A stretch of DNA of 59,156 nt from a virus (IMGVR_UViG_3300042559_001610:1-59156), one strand, 5' to 3'; counted from the stretch's first letter, positions 33,104-39,690 are shown. The notes: a model not told the origin generated them from the sequence alone. Made by a program: numbers and translations.

Positions 33104-33982
33104 TTAGAACTCAGTGCATTTTCTTTTGCTGTTGATATTGGATTTGTATTTTTTACCAGATCCAAATCCAAAGTTTCCATTTTTTCCTAGAGTATAATTA
33201 AAGCCAAAGGTAAAGAAAAAGAAATTGTCGTTGTTCTTATAATCACCTCTGATTGACCCGGGACTGCTAAATCCTGGAATGGTTGAAATGTTTCTGTCCG
33301 CTAATGCTGCAGATGTTGGGCCAAGTAAATTTGGATCCACGTAGAACGTGCTCACGTCATCGATATAGTCCGTTTGAGTTTTTCTACCATTAACCTCAAT
33401 TGTAAAGTAAGATCTCCTGCTAGTGACAAATTTACAACCAAATCCGAGAGGAAAACAAACTGAATATAGGGAATATGGAGATTTTCCAGGAAGAACATAC
33501 TGGCCTTCGGTTCCCCAGTCTCTTAGGGTATAAACCTGACCGTTCATTCTAGTTTTTGGGTTAAAATGGAAATATCCAACCCCACCAAGAACATAGAAGA
33601 TTTTCTTTTTGTTTGGTGTTCTGTAGATGTTGGCCTCAAGGGTTAAATCTGCTTCATAGATCTCACTAAAGAAATTTAGATTTCTTCCTCTTCTCTCTCT
33701 GTTGATGGTGTATTTGTCATCGCCATAAAGTCTTGCATACCAAAAATTTGTTCTCACAGAAAATGTTTTTCCAATTCCAAACCTAAGTCCAGCATCCAGT
33801 GCGTATCTAGTAGAACCAAAATCTAGGTCTTGAAGGTCGTTAGTTCCCAAAAAGGGTTTACCCCCAAGATCCCCAAGGAAATGACTGGTTGATATTCCTC
33901 CCATCAGATCCACCTTCTGGGATTTTAAATTTACAGGGAGCAAAACAAAAATCCCCAATACTAAGCTAAAGATAATTTTCAT
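33104..33982 (-). CDS. outer-membrane beta-barrel protein
   Basis: A Sec signal peptide (MKIIFSLVLGIFVLLPVNLKSQ region) precedes ~270 residues of alternating strands, with segments such as ALDAGLRFGIG, FYVLGGVGYFHF and FFFFTFGFNYTLG typical of Bacteroidota barrels (DUF6089-like). A phage-encoded barrel may alter host surface receptors, block superinfection or be cargo acquired from a host. Confidence 0.8.
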   Translation of the reverse strand: MKIIFSLVLGIFVLLPVNLKSQKVDLMGGISTSHFLGDLGGKPFLGTNDLQDLDFGSTRYALDAGLRFGIGKTFSVRTNFWYARLYGDDKYTINRERRGRNLNFFSEIYEADLTLEANIYRTPNKKKIFYVLGGVGYFHFNPKTRMNGQVYTLRDWGTEGQYVLPGKSPYSLYSVCFPLGFGCKFVTSRRSYFTIEVNGRKTQTDYIDDVSTFYVDPNLLGPTSAALADRNISTIPGFSSPGSIRGDYKNNDNFFFFTFGFNYTLGKNGNFGFGSGKKYKSNINSKRKCTEF

Positions 33983-34027
33983 ATAGCTTATGTATCGGGG
34001 ATTTTCTAAATTGTTTCAAACCCTATG

Positions 34028-34270
34028 TTATTCTTTCGTAAATTTATAACCATTCGAAGTGTAGTAAATCTTTCCTTCCTCTGCATAATTCTGAAGAAAA
34101 TCCTTGTACAGACCTTCAAAAATTAGTCTTTCATTTTGATAAACCCCAGAGGAGGTTACCGATTTTACTGAAAGGGTGTAGATGCTATCTGTTTGAGCAG
34201 AAGCATGAATCGGGATTAACGATAACAGGATAAATAGTATCCAGTTAAAAATTGACTTTTTTTGTTTCAT
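34028..34270 (-). CDS. secreted small protein (80 aa)
   Basis: I use the second Met (34270, MKQKKSIFNWILF), which gives a standard signal peptide ending near HASAQ. The mature part is about 58 residues and ends KIYYTSNGYKFTKE. It follows the beta-barrel gene, so both may act in the envelope. Confidence 0.6.
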   Translation of the reverse strand: MKQKKSIFNWILFILLSLIPIHASAQTDSIYTLSVKSVTSSGVYQNERLIFEGLYKDFLQNYAEEGKIYYTSNGYKFTKE

Positions 34271-34356
34271 GTTGGTGTTATAATTCAATTTATATACCCA
34301 ACAGAGCCTATACTTTTAACCCCTTACTAGAAAAATAATTTTTATCCTTTCGTCAA

Positions 34357-35619
34357 TTATAAGAATTTGGAATTGGACATTTCGTGAGACTTTAAGATTG
34401 CCTGGTGAAGGGTTTCATTAAGCTCGTCTATCTTGTCCATGTCAATATTTCCGATTGATATTCTAAACCAACCCTTGTTGTCTTTAGATCCAAAGTATTC
34501 AAAAGGAACTATTCCAAGCCCACAAGTGTTGATCAGGAAAGCGAGATAATTCTCGGTGGAAGAAAAGCAATTGACATAGTCCAAATAGATCGAAATGTAA
34601 ATTCCCCCTTCTGGTCTCTGACAATCAACTCTAAATCCTGTTTCTTTCATTTCTTCTAATTTAGAACAGATTTTACCCACGATGTAACCATACTGACCTT
34701 TCTTGTCCTCGATATACCCAACCATGTCTTCGTATTCGTCTAGATATCTAGAAACTGCATTTTGTTCAGGTTTAGGTGCCCAAGCCCCGATGTGGGAGAA
34801 CAGCTCAGTCATTTTTCCGATAATGTCTTGAGGTCCAAAAACCCAGCCAACTCTAATTCCAGTTGCACAGAGGGATTTAGAAACCCCGTCCACACAGATC
34901 AAATATTCTCTAATCTCTGGACATAGTTTTGTTGGATGAACGAACGAAAATCCAACTGAAAGATCTGAGTAGATCTGATCAAAGAATAGGTAGCAAGGTC
35001 TGGAATTGGTTTCTTTTCTCTTCTTGTTTTCTTCCACTATAGCTTCGCAGATTCCTTTTAAGACCTCTTTATCAATTACCCTTCCCGTTGGGTTTTGAGG
35101 TGAGCACAGACAAACTAATCTTGCTTCAGCGTGGAGCCTTGATTTCACATCCTCCACAGTTGGGAAAAAAGAATTTTCTGGTGTGCACTCAATCGGAACT
35201 TTCTTGGCGTGATGTAAAAAAGAGTAGTGATTATTGTTCCAAGAAGGAACAGGATATAAAACAGATTCTCCTTCGTCTACGATAGACTTGAAGATTGTGT
35301 AGATTAAAGGACGAACCCCTCCACCGATGAGAATTTCATTCTCTGAATATTTAATTCCTTGGCGGTTGCTAAGGTAAGTCGAAACTGATTTTCTAAGGTT
35401 TAATTCCCCTGCTGATAGAGGGTAGTTGGTTAGATCCTCTTGGTAGCACTTGATAATTTCGTCTCTCAGAGGTGTTGGGATTGGATTTATCTTGGAATCA
35501 AAATCACCAATGGTTAAATTTTGAACCGACCTTGTCTTTGAAATTTCTTTGATTTGCTGGGAGATTTTAATGATTTCGGATCCCACGATTCCGTTTCCTA
35601 TAATTGATAATTTGTCCAT
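34357..35619 (-). CDS. PLP-dependent aminotransferase, class I/II
   Basis: The protein has the fold-type I aminotransferase pattern: CSPQNPTGR at about 172-180, Asp214 in FFDQIYSD (cofactor pyridine), and the PLP Schiff-base Lys248 in DGVSKSLCATGIRVGW. It transfers amino groups between amino and keto acids, aspartate or related substrates being likely. Such enzymes are rare in phages; with glutamine synthetase at 21769 it suggests manipulation of host nitrogen metabolism. All core residues look intact. Confidence 0.92.
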   Translation of the reverse strand: MDKLSIIGNGIVGSEIIKISQQIKEISKTRSVQNLTIGDFDSKINPIPTPLRDEIIKCYQEDLTNYPLSAGELNLRKSVSTYLSNRQGIKYSENEILIGGGVRPLIYTIFKSIVDEGESVLYPVPSWNNNHYSFLHHAKKVPIECTPENSFFPTVEDVKSRLHAEARLVCLCSPQNPTGRVIDKEVLKGICEAIVEENKKRKETNSRPCYLFFDQIYSDLSVGFSFVHPTKLCPEIREYLICVDGVSKSLCATGIRVGWVFGPQDIIGKMTELFSHIGAWAPKPEQNAVSRYLDEYEDMVGYIEDKKGQYGYIVGKICSKLEEMKETGFRVDCQRPEGGIYISIYLDYVNCFSSTENYLAFLINTCGLGIVPFEYFGSKDNKGWFRISIGNIDMDKIDELNETLHQAILKSHEMSNSKFL

Positions 35620-35679
35620 TCTTGATTTATATACCCTGTCGGTATTTTAGACAAAACCTGAATTTCTGTTTCAAATAAA

Positions 35680-35710
35680 AACACCCTAATTTATTCAACT
35701 TACAGGTGTT
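35680..35710 (-). terminator. possible terminator after tRNA-like array
   Basis: A six-base-pair stem (AACACC with GGTGTT) and long loop, followed on the minus strand by TTTTT, could end the leftward RNA transcript before the aminotransferase gene. Weak stem. Confidence 0.35.
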
Positions 35711-35924
35711 ATGGCTGTCCTCTTGTAACCTACCACTATGAGCACGAGCTACAGGAGTTAGAACTAAACTTACTGAGATACGTTGGTTTCTTCATCTCAT
35801 TTGATATTTCCCACAGATAGTCAATCTGAGTATACCGGCCCGTAATACTAGGAGACTCATATAGGCATCACCCTATTTCTCATCGTTCAGAGTTGAACTA
35901 TCCGCTGTCATGTTTCGGAACGTG
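35711..35924 (-). other. non-coding stretch with tRNA-like fragments
   Basis: No open frame of useful size is present. Fragments such as a GTTC...GAAC D-arm-like hairpin occur but I cannot fold a complete tRNA. It adjoins the aberrant tRNA-like genes and is probably part of the same RNA transcript. Confidence 0.3.
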
Positions 35925-36055
35925 TAGTCAGGACAGGACTCGAACCTGCAAGCCCTTATTTATTATAGTGATTCTATAAGGCCTCTCTCACTCGGGGAGT
36001 GCGTTTACCACGATACGTTCGCTCACCACTACTAATATCTTTCCGCCACCTGACT
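35925..36055 (-). ncRNA. aberrant tRNA-like RNA, AGTCAGG acceptor, 131 nt
   Basis: A perfect seven-base acceptor pair (AGTCAGG/CCTGACT) and normal T arm (CAGGTTCGAGTCCTG) enclose an interior far too long for a tRNA. A Leu-like GGCGGAA start is separated from a second GCG...CGC D-arm-like pair by ~25 extra bases, and the helix at the anticodon-arm position (CACTC/GAGTG) closes on only three bases. A long variable-arm-like hairpin follows. It cannot decode as written unless a part is removed. Confidence 0.6.
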
Positions 36056-36135
36056 ATGTTGCTCGTCTTTCCGAGCTGTCAGCTATTTAGTGTACGTTTT
36101 TGAGGTCGTTTAGCATAGCTGCCGTTCTTTCCTCG

Positions 36136-36249
36136 TAGTCAGGACAGGATTCGAACCTGCACGTAGTGCTAATCTCTACACAATCTCCACCTTAGCTGGG
36201 ACCGATCTCGTAAGTACCTCTTGTGCGTCTACCATTCCGCCACCTGACT
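36136..36249 (-). ncRNA. aberrant tRNA-Leu-like RNA, AGTCAGG acceptor, 114 nt
   Basis: Acceptor AGTCAGG/CCTGACT, a perfect Leu-type D arm (GCG GAATGGTAGA CGC), a Leu-type variable arm (GTAG/CTAC) and a normal T arm are all present. Between D arm and variable arm lie 45 bases instead of about 18, so an insertion of roughly 27 bases sits in the anticodon arm. It is best explained as an interrupted tRNA-Leu. Confidence 0.6.
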
Positions 36250-36323
36250 ATGTTGCTGTCTTTCCAGCAGTCAACCACCTTATCTCATATTGGAGTAATC
36301 ACCTCAAGTTAAGCAGGATTTTG

Positions 36324-36414
36324 TAGTCAGGACAGGACTCGAACCTGTCATCCGTTCTATCACCGTTTCTAGAGGGATTCGAACCCCGATAGATAGGACT
36401 GCCATCACCTGACT
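36324..36414 (-). ncRNA. tRNA-like RNA with 26-base anticodon loop
   Basis: Acceptor AGTCAGG/CCTGACT and T arm are normal. A five-base stem CTATC/GATAG in anticodon-arm position encloses 26 bases rather than seven. The insert contains a second T-arm-like hairpin (GGG-TTCGAAT-CCC), giving two TTCGA loops within 91 bases. Confidence 0.6.
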
Positions 36415-36419
36415 ATATT

Positions 36420-36584
36420 TTAATATCCGTAATCTTGTTCTCCACACATGCAATAATCAGCATAAGTAGATTGATAGATTTTACTACCGCAACTGGGGCA
36501 AATCCCACAGTATTGGTCTGACCTTTCATTCCATTCTTCTAATGGAGATTTATATTCCTCTTCGTCGTAGTCTTCGTCTTCCAT
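36420..36584 (-). CDS. small zinc-ribbon protein (54 aa)
   Basis: An acidic N-terminus precedes CGICPSCG and later CMCG, four cysteines in two pairs that form a probable zinc ribbon. It is embedded in the RNA gene cluster. Possible RNA- or DNA-binding role; unproven. Confidence 0.6.
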   Translation of the reverse strand: MEDEDYDEEEYKSPLEEWNERSDQYCGICPSCGSKIYQSTYADYCMCGEQDYGY

Positions 36585-36593
36585 TTTATTATT

Positions 36594-36749
36594 TTAATCT
36601 TCTAGATCAAATTTATTATTGTCTCTACGTTGAGAAGAAGTAAAATAAGTTAGCCCTTTAATTCCTTTGCCAACCCACTTCATAAAGTATGCACCTCTAC
36701 CCCAATGTAGTCTTTTATCAGATTTTCTTTTTTTGTTCTCAGATGCCAT
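36594..36749 (-). CDS. small basic protein (51 aa)
   Basis: The start at 36749 (MASENKKRKSDKRLHW) is preferred, because the longer frame runs through a tRNA-like gene. The product is very basic with GRGAYFMKWVGKGIKGL. It might bind RNA. Function unknown. Confidence 0.5.
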   Translation of the reverse strand: MASENKKRKSDKRLHWGRGAYFMKWVGKGIKGLTYFTSSQRRDNNKFDLED

Positions 36750-36765
36750 AATTTTATTTCTTTTG

Positions 36766-36912
36766 TAACCGGGCCAGGATTCGAACCTGGTTGAACTCAC
36801 TCTAGAGCTTATTTACTACATATCTTTCGATCTGCAGCTGAGTTCTCATCTCCTCGAGGACGTCTCCCCTTACAGACTGACTCTGTAGCGTATACCCTTC
36901 CGCCTCCCGGTT
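36766..36912 (-). ncRNA. aberrant tRNA-Leu-like RNA with giant variable region, 147 nt
   Basis: Acceptor AACCGGG/CCCGGTT, Leu-type D arm (GCG...CGC) and T arm are intact. The anticodon-position helix ACAGA/TCTGT closes on a five-base loop, and ~85 bases follow before the T arm, including a GAACTCA/TGAGTTC hairpin. This is about 60 bases longer than any normal Leu tRNA. Confidence 0.6.
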
Positions 36913-37114
36913 ATGCTTTCTTTCTCACAGTTAAAAGATGATATTGGTGACAATGAGTGCATTTGTAAGCAACCAATTTAGTTCCCAATTTCGGATCTTT
37001 TTCGTTAACTATTTTAGCTGCACTTATTGCTGCCTTGTCATCCGGATAAGCTTTTTTAGCAAGCCCATTTCTAGAAATACAAGTCCATTTTCCTTTATCA
37101 GTACATTTAACCAT
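36911..37114 (-). CDS. small zinc-binding-like protein (67 aa)
   Basis: MVKCTDKGKWTCISRNGLAKK opens the protein and YKCTHCHQYHLLTVRKKA closes it; the C-x-x-C-H...H pattern suggests zinc. Its stop overlaps the 5' end of the tRNA-like gene by two bases. A promoter-like motif lies upstream at 37127. Confidence 0.65.
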   Translation of the reverse strand: MVKCTDKGKWTCISRNGLAKKAYPDDKAAISAAKIVNEKDPKLGTKLVAYKCTHCHQYHLLTVRKKA

Positions 37115-37126
37115 TTTATTTATCTA

Positions 37127-37136
37127 AATATACGGT
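37127..37136 (-). promoter_or_regulatory. ACCGTATATT promoter-like motif
   Basis: Perfect copy 13 bases before the ATG at 37114, directly after the next tRNA-like gene. Confidence 0.5.
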
Positions 37137-37139
37137 TAG

Positions 37140-37224
37140 TAGTCAGGGAAGGAATCGAACCTCCAACGCAAAACCCGTCTTAACGTGGGTGAACTGCCAT
37201 TTCTCCATTATATGCCACCTGACT
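37140..37224 (-). ncRNA. tRNA-like RNA, AGTCAGG acceptor, possible Leu(TAA)
   Basis: Acceptor AGTCAGG/CCTGACT and a T arm are present. The anticodon region contains GTTAAGA, compatible with anticodon TAA, but the supporting stem needs a bulge (CCC-A-CG/CG-GG). Length 85 fits a type II tRNA. It may be a degraded or modified tRNA-Leu. Confidence 0.5.
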
Positions 37225-37371
37225 AAATTTAAGAACAAGGCATATCGGTCGTTCCCTCTATATTGACTAACCCCTGCCATATTCTTTGCCCCGCTAAAGG
37301 CATACCTTTTGAGATGTTGGTCTGAGATTGAATTGGCTATTACGTAATTTACCTCATCAATTTATTCTTAG
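37225..37371 (-). other. non-coding gap between tRNA-like genes
   Basis: No gene is supported. The eight-base string AAGGCATA occurs twice in the same orientation about 63 bases apart. Probably transcribed spacer or structured RNA. Confidence 0.3.
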
Positions 37372-37476
37372 TAGTCAGGGCAGGAATCGAACCTGCGAGT
37401 GCTTTGCCATAAAGAGTGCCATTAGCTGTTAATCTCAACCTTGGGAGGTGCCACGTTACCACTACGCCACCTGACT
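37372..37476 (-). ncRNA. aberrant tRNA-like RNA, AGTCAGG acceptor, 105 nt
   Basis: Acceptor AGTCAGG/CCTGACT, T arm GCAGG/CCTGC and a D-loop-like GTAGTGGTAA are present. At the anticodon position ACCT/AGGT closes on four bases; a CTTT/AAAG hairpin follows like a variable arm. No normal seven-base anticodon loop can be formed. Confidence 0.55.
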
Positions 37477-37492
37477 ATATTTGACCACTGGT

Positions 37493-37569
37493 GGGATTTG
37501 AACCCCGAAGACCTTACGTATCGGTCACCCTCCTGTTCGTCCGTTCCAAACGTAACTTACATCAGTGAT
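37493..37569 (-). ncRNA. tRNA-like RNA, unresolved
   Basis: Acceptor ATCACTG/CAGTGGT pairs over seven bases and a TTCAAAT T-loop is present, but the T stem is weak and no clear anticodon arm forms. A GACC/GGTC hairpin resembles a variable arm. Identity unknown. Confidence 0.4.
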
Positions 37570-37576
37570 TTTTAAT

Positions 37577-37618
37577 CAATAGGGGGACTACGAATCCCTA
37601 GAACAGGTACTCCTATTG
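37577..37618 (-). ncRNA. tRNA minihelix-like hairpin (acceptor plus T arm only)
   Basis: In 42 bases, a seven-base pair CAATAGG/CCTATTG directly abuts a T-arm mimic (GGGA-TTCGTAG-TCCC). The D and anticodon arms are replaced by 13 bases. It looks like the top half of a tRNA and could be a decayed tRNA or a substrate for tRNA-processing enzymes. Confidence 0.45.
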
Positions 37619-37625
37619 AAGTTGG

Positions 37626-37702
37626 TAGTCAGTGCAGGATTCGAACCTACTTGTAGGATTTTCCGCCCTACTTTTCCAGGTGTCTTGTACTTCGACCTGA
37701 CT
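37626..37702 (-). ncRNA. tRNA-like RNA, AGTCAGG acceptor, Phe-like loop
   Basis: The acceptor pairs with one mismatch; T arm GTAGG/CCTGC is fine. A six-base anticodon stem GTAGGG/TCCTAC encloses CGGAAAA, which would read GAA if position 33 were T. The D arm is not recognisable. A degenerate tRNA-Phe is possible; a normal tRNA-Phe exists at 39920. Confidence 0.45.
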
Positions 37703-37712
37703 ATATTTAAAA

Positions 37713-37817
37713 AATCCGAGGGGGCCTCACCGTCCCTCTATGTGGCTGAGTTAAACTCTTCTCTCAAGAGGAGATACCATCATGTGCCGGCCTATTACTT
37801 GTTTACACTACCGGATT
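37713..37817 (-). ncRNA. structured RNA without T loop
   Basis: AATCCG/CGGATT closes a 105-base element containing CTCTT/AAGAG and GAGTTTAACTC hairpins. There is no TTCGA loop, so it is not a standard tRNA. It is the first RNA downstream of a promoter-like region. Confidence 0.35.
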
Positions 37818-37828
37818 CTTTTTGTCTT

Positions 37829-37870
37829 TTACTATTTCAAATAACTTTTTGTTTCGATTAAATATACGGT
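37829..37870 (-). promoter_or_regulatory. promoter region of the first tRNA-like array
   Basis: On the minus strand ACCGTATATT is followed 14 bases later by GTTATTTGAAATAGTAAAA. Variants of the second string (GTTATTTGACATATTAGAAA) occur just upstream of tRNAs at 39997, 41180, 48771 and 49978. Confidence 0.5.
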
Positions 37871-37904
37871 CGATACCGAGATTTAATTCTGATCTGGACC
37901 ACAT

Positions 37905-38150
37905 TTATTGTAATTCCATTTCTTTTAATTCATAGACTACAATTTCGCAATCAATTTCTCCAAAATCTTTGTTTGTTGGATTTGGAGGTGTTTTCCATCC
38001 CTTATGGGTGTCAAACAATTGATTACCCATTTCCGGTGTTATCCTTTCTAAAACCCCCTTTTCTTTCCAAACTTTAATACCCGCTATTTCAAGTTTTATT
38101 CTAAGGAATTTACCAGTAGGAATATGTCTTATTTTATACAATTTACTCAT
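37905..38150 (-). CDS. hypothetical protein (81 aa)
   Basis: The start MSKLYKIRHIPTGKF at 38150 gives an eight-base overlap with the upstream stop; an earlier Met would overlap 90 bases. The product is a small alpha/beta protein ending in IVVYELKEMELQ. Function unknown. Confidence 0.6.
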   Translation of the reverse strand: MSKLYKIRHIPTGKFLRIKLEIAGIKVWKEKGVLERITPEMGNQLFDTHKGWKTPPNPTNKDFGEIDCEIVVYELKEMELQ

Positions 38151-38550
38151 ATTGATGACTGTTGTCTTTAATGTATTCAAATGCTGCTGAATAAGCTTCT
38201 TGTGGTGAATTAAATTCCCCTCCAAATCCGCCATATTTATGCCCTTTTAATTGTAATAATCTGATGTTAAATTTCCAATAAGTGGATCCTTCTTCTCTGT
38301 CCACACAAACCCAAATTCCATGGTTAACTCTTAACCATTCAACTACTTGCCATTGTTCAGGTACAGGAATCCATTTATCATCTGGAAATACTTCTTCTGA
38401 AAAATCACTTTCATGACATCTTCCTTGTATATCTTTATCATAATAATCGTAATAACTTGCAAAGGCCTGAAATATTTTATGATAGTTAAATCCTTTTTCT
38501 TTAAGCCATTTAGCTTGTTCAAAGGTTACATACTTTGGTTTTATTTCCAT
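38143..38550 (-). CDS. conserved hypothetical protein (135 aa)
   Basis: It carries YVTFEQAKWLKEKGFN and PEQWQVVEWLRVNHGIWV, a pattern I associate with small proteins widespread in Bacteroidota phages and mobile DNA. A promoter-like motif lies at 38558. Function unknown. Confidence 0.65.
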   Translation of the reverse strand: MEIKPKYVTFEQAKWLKEKGFNYHKIFQAFASYYDYYDKDIQGRCHESDFSEEVFPDDKWIPVPEQWQVVEWLRVNHGIWVCVDREEGSTYWKFNIRLLQLKGHKYGGFGGEFNSPQEAYSAAFEYIKDNSHQYE

Positions 38551-38557
38551 ATATTAG

Positions 38558-38567
38558 AATATACGGT
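38558..38567 (-). promoter_or_regulatory. ACCGTATATT promoter-like motif
   Basis: Perfect copy eight bases before the ATG at 38550, just below the tRNA-His gene. Confidence 0.5.
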
Positions 38568-38588
38568 CGGGGATTAGGATCCCCAGCA

Positions 38589-38662
38589 GGGTGAATACTG
38601 GGAATCGAACCCAGATTACTGGCACCACAAACCAGTGTCTTGACCGTTAGACGATACTCACC
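38589..38662 (-). tRNA. tRNA-His (GTG)
   Basis: Acceptor GGTGAGT/ATTCACC, anticodon stem CTGGT/GCCAG with loop TTGTGGT (anticodon GTG), and T arm CTGGGTTCGATTCCCAG. CCA is not encoded. Confidence 0.9.
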
Positions 38663-38676
38663 ATATTTATTTTTTG

Positions 38677-38747
38677 AACCCCCGGCAGGACTCGAACCCG
38701 CATCAGACGATCCGTATTCGCCCATTCTTCCGTTGAACTACAGGGGC
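38677..38747 (-). tRNA. tRNA-Arg (ACG)
   Basis: Acceptor GCCCCTG/CGGGGGT, D arm GTTC/GAAT, anticodon arm GGCGA-ATACGGA-TCGTC (ACG) and T arm GCGGGTTCGAGTCCTGC. CCA not encoded. Confidence 0.85.
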
Positions 38748-38754
38748 AGTTCGA

Positions 38755-38967
38755 TTAGACTATCCATCTAATCAAAAGCTTTGCTGGCATATGAAGCAGA
38801 AAGTCCGAATCTCCCATATCAGAAACTGGGATCTCGAATCTAACCTCATGCTCGTAGTCATCCACATCTACTACAACAGCGTAGTAAGCAGTTCCCTTTC
38901 GGATCATCTGGAAGTTTGCTTCCGGATTCTGTTTATACAGAGCTTTCTTTATTTCATTTTTTTCCAT
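38755..38967 (-). CDS. hypothetical protein (70 aa)
   Basis: The start at 38967 (MEKNEIKKALYKQNP) is used, since the longer frame runs through tRNA-Trp. The product is a small alpha/beta protein (YYAVVVDVDDYEHEVRFE) between two tRNA genes. Function unknown. Confidence 0.55.
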   Translation of the reverse strand: MEKNEIKKALYKQNPEANFQMIRKGTAYYAVVVDVDDYEHEVRFEIPVSDMGDSDFLLHMPAKLLIRWIV

Positions 38968-38984
38968 AGTTTCTTCTTTAGCAG

Positions 38985-39055
38985 CACGAGCGGAGGGACT
39001 CGAACCCCCATCAACGGTTTTGGAGACCGGTATGCTACCATTGCACCACACTCGT
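38985..39055 (-). tRNA. tRNA-Trp (CCA)
   Basis: Acceptor ACGAGTG/CGCTCGT, anticodon loop CTCCAAA (CCA), T arm GGGGGTTCGAGTCCCTC. Close to bacterial tRNA-Trp around the anticodon. Confidence 0.88.
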
Positions 39056-39064
39056 GTATATTTG

Positions 39065-39140
39065 AGGTCAAACTCAGAATCGAACTGAGATTAAGTAGAT
39101 TTTGCAGACCTACCCCTATACCAGTATTGGGTATTTGACC
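39065..39140 (-). tRNA. tRNA-Cys (GCA)
   Basis: Acceptor GGTCAAA/TTTGACC, anticodon arm TAGGT-CTGCAAA-ATCTA (GCA), T arm CTCAGTTCGATTCTGAG. Confidence 0.88.
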
Positions 39141-39152
39141 ATAGCAGTGGAT

Positions 39153-39374
39153 TTACTTCCACTGTGTTTTTCTGTTGTGTTTCCAGGTCCTGTACATTCT
39201 CATCTTGTAAGACTCGAGTCTTTTTCCTGGATTCTTAAATCCTCTTCTCCAAGAGGGATATAGGTTTAACCCATCGTCCCAATAAGGAGGGTAATTTTCT
39301 TCTAGCCAAAGAATTCTATATTCTCTGGAAGTTTTTGCTTCATCTAAGAAGCTGCGTTTTCTGTTTTTTGACAT
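39153..39374 (-). CDS. small basic protein (73 aa)
   Basis: A very basic protein with MSKNRKRSFLDEAKTSREYR and a Trp/Arg-rich C-terminus, embedded in the tRNA cluster. It might bind RNA. A perfect CTATTAG/CTAATAG hairpin lies between its start and an ACCGTATATT motif. Confidence 0.5.
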   Translation of the reverse strand: MSKNRKRSFLDEAKTSREYRILWLEENYPPYWDDGLNLYPSWRRGFKNPGKRLESYKMRMYRTWKHNRKTQWK

Positions 39375-39422
39375 GATCTATTAGAGTTACCTAATAGAAG
39401 TCCATTTCTTTTTTCATATTTG

Positions 39423-39432
39423 AATATACGGT
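39423..39432 (-). promoter_or_regulatory. ACCGTATATT promoter-like motif
   Basis: Perfect copy between the small basic protein gene and tRNA-Ser(TGA). Confidence 0.45.
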
Positions 39433-39434
39433 GG

Positions 39435-39520
39435 CGGAGAGCTGAGGTGTCGATCCCCATACATTTTTCAGTACCCACAGTTTTCAAGACTGCGACTCAG
39501 GCCGCTGAGTTTAACTCTCC
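39435..39520 (-). tRNA. tRNA-Ser (TGA)
   Basis: Acceptor GGAGAGT/GCTCTCC, anticodon arm CAGT-CTTGAAA-ACTG (TGA) and a long variable arm typical of Ser. The T loop reads ATCGACA instead of TTCGANN. Confidence 0.82.
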
Positions 39521-39528
39521 ATTTTTTG

Positions 39529-39600
39529 CAGACCAGGTAGGTTTCGAACCCACAGCCTCAGGGATTGGAATCCTGCGCTCTACCGTTGAGCTACTGGCCT
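39529..39600 (-). tRNA. tRNA with CCA anticodon (second Trp-type)
   Basis: Acceptor AGGCCAG/CTGGTCT, D arm GCTC/GAGC, anticodon arm CAGGA-TTCCAAT-CCCTG (one A-C mismatch; anticodon reads CCA) and normal T arm. It differs from the tRNA-Trp at 38985, so identity as Trp is tentative; a shifted reading would give TCC (Gly). Confidence 0.7.
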
Positions 39601-39607
39601 ATTTTTG

Positions 39608-39690
39608 TGGGTAGGGAGGGACTCGAACCCCCAAGGCCCGAAGGCGGCAGAGTTACAGTCTGCTGAGCCAACCAATTGCTCAACCTACCC
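39608..39690 (-). tRNA. tRNA-Tyr (GTA)
   Basis: Acceptor GGGTAGG/CCTACCC, anticodon arm GCAGA-CTGTAAC-TCTGC (GTA), variable arm GCC-TTCG-GGC, normal T arm. Confidence 0.92.

Noticed and set aside
36136-36249. Group I intron in tRNA-Leu anticodon loop
   Set aside because: The extra segment is only about 27 bases, far too short for a group I intron core.
37616-37861. Rightward ORF starting in tRNA-like sequence
   Set aside because: Its reading frame runs through tRNA T arms (TTCGAACC) and structured RNA; protein sequence has the typical tRNA read-through look.
38519-38725. Leftward ORF across tRNA-His and tRNA-Arg
   Set aside because: It overlaps two tRNA genes on the same strand and has no independent support.
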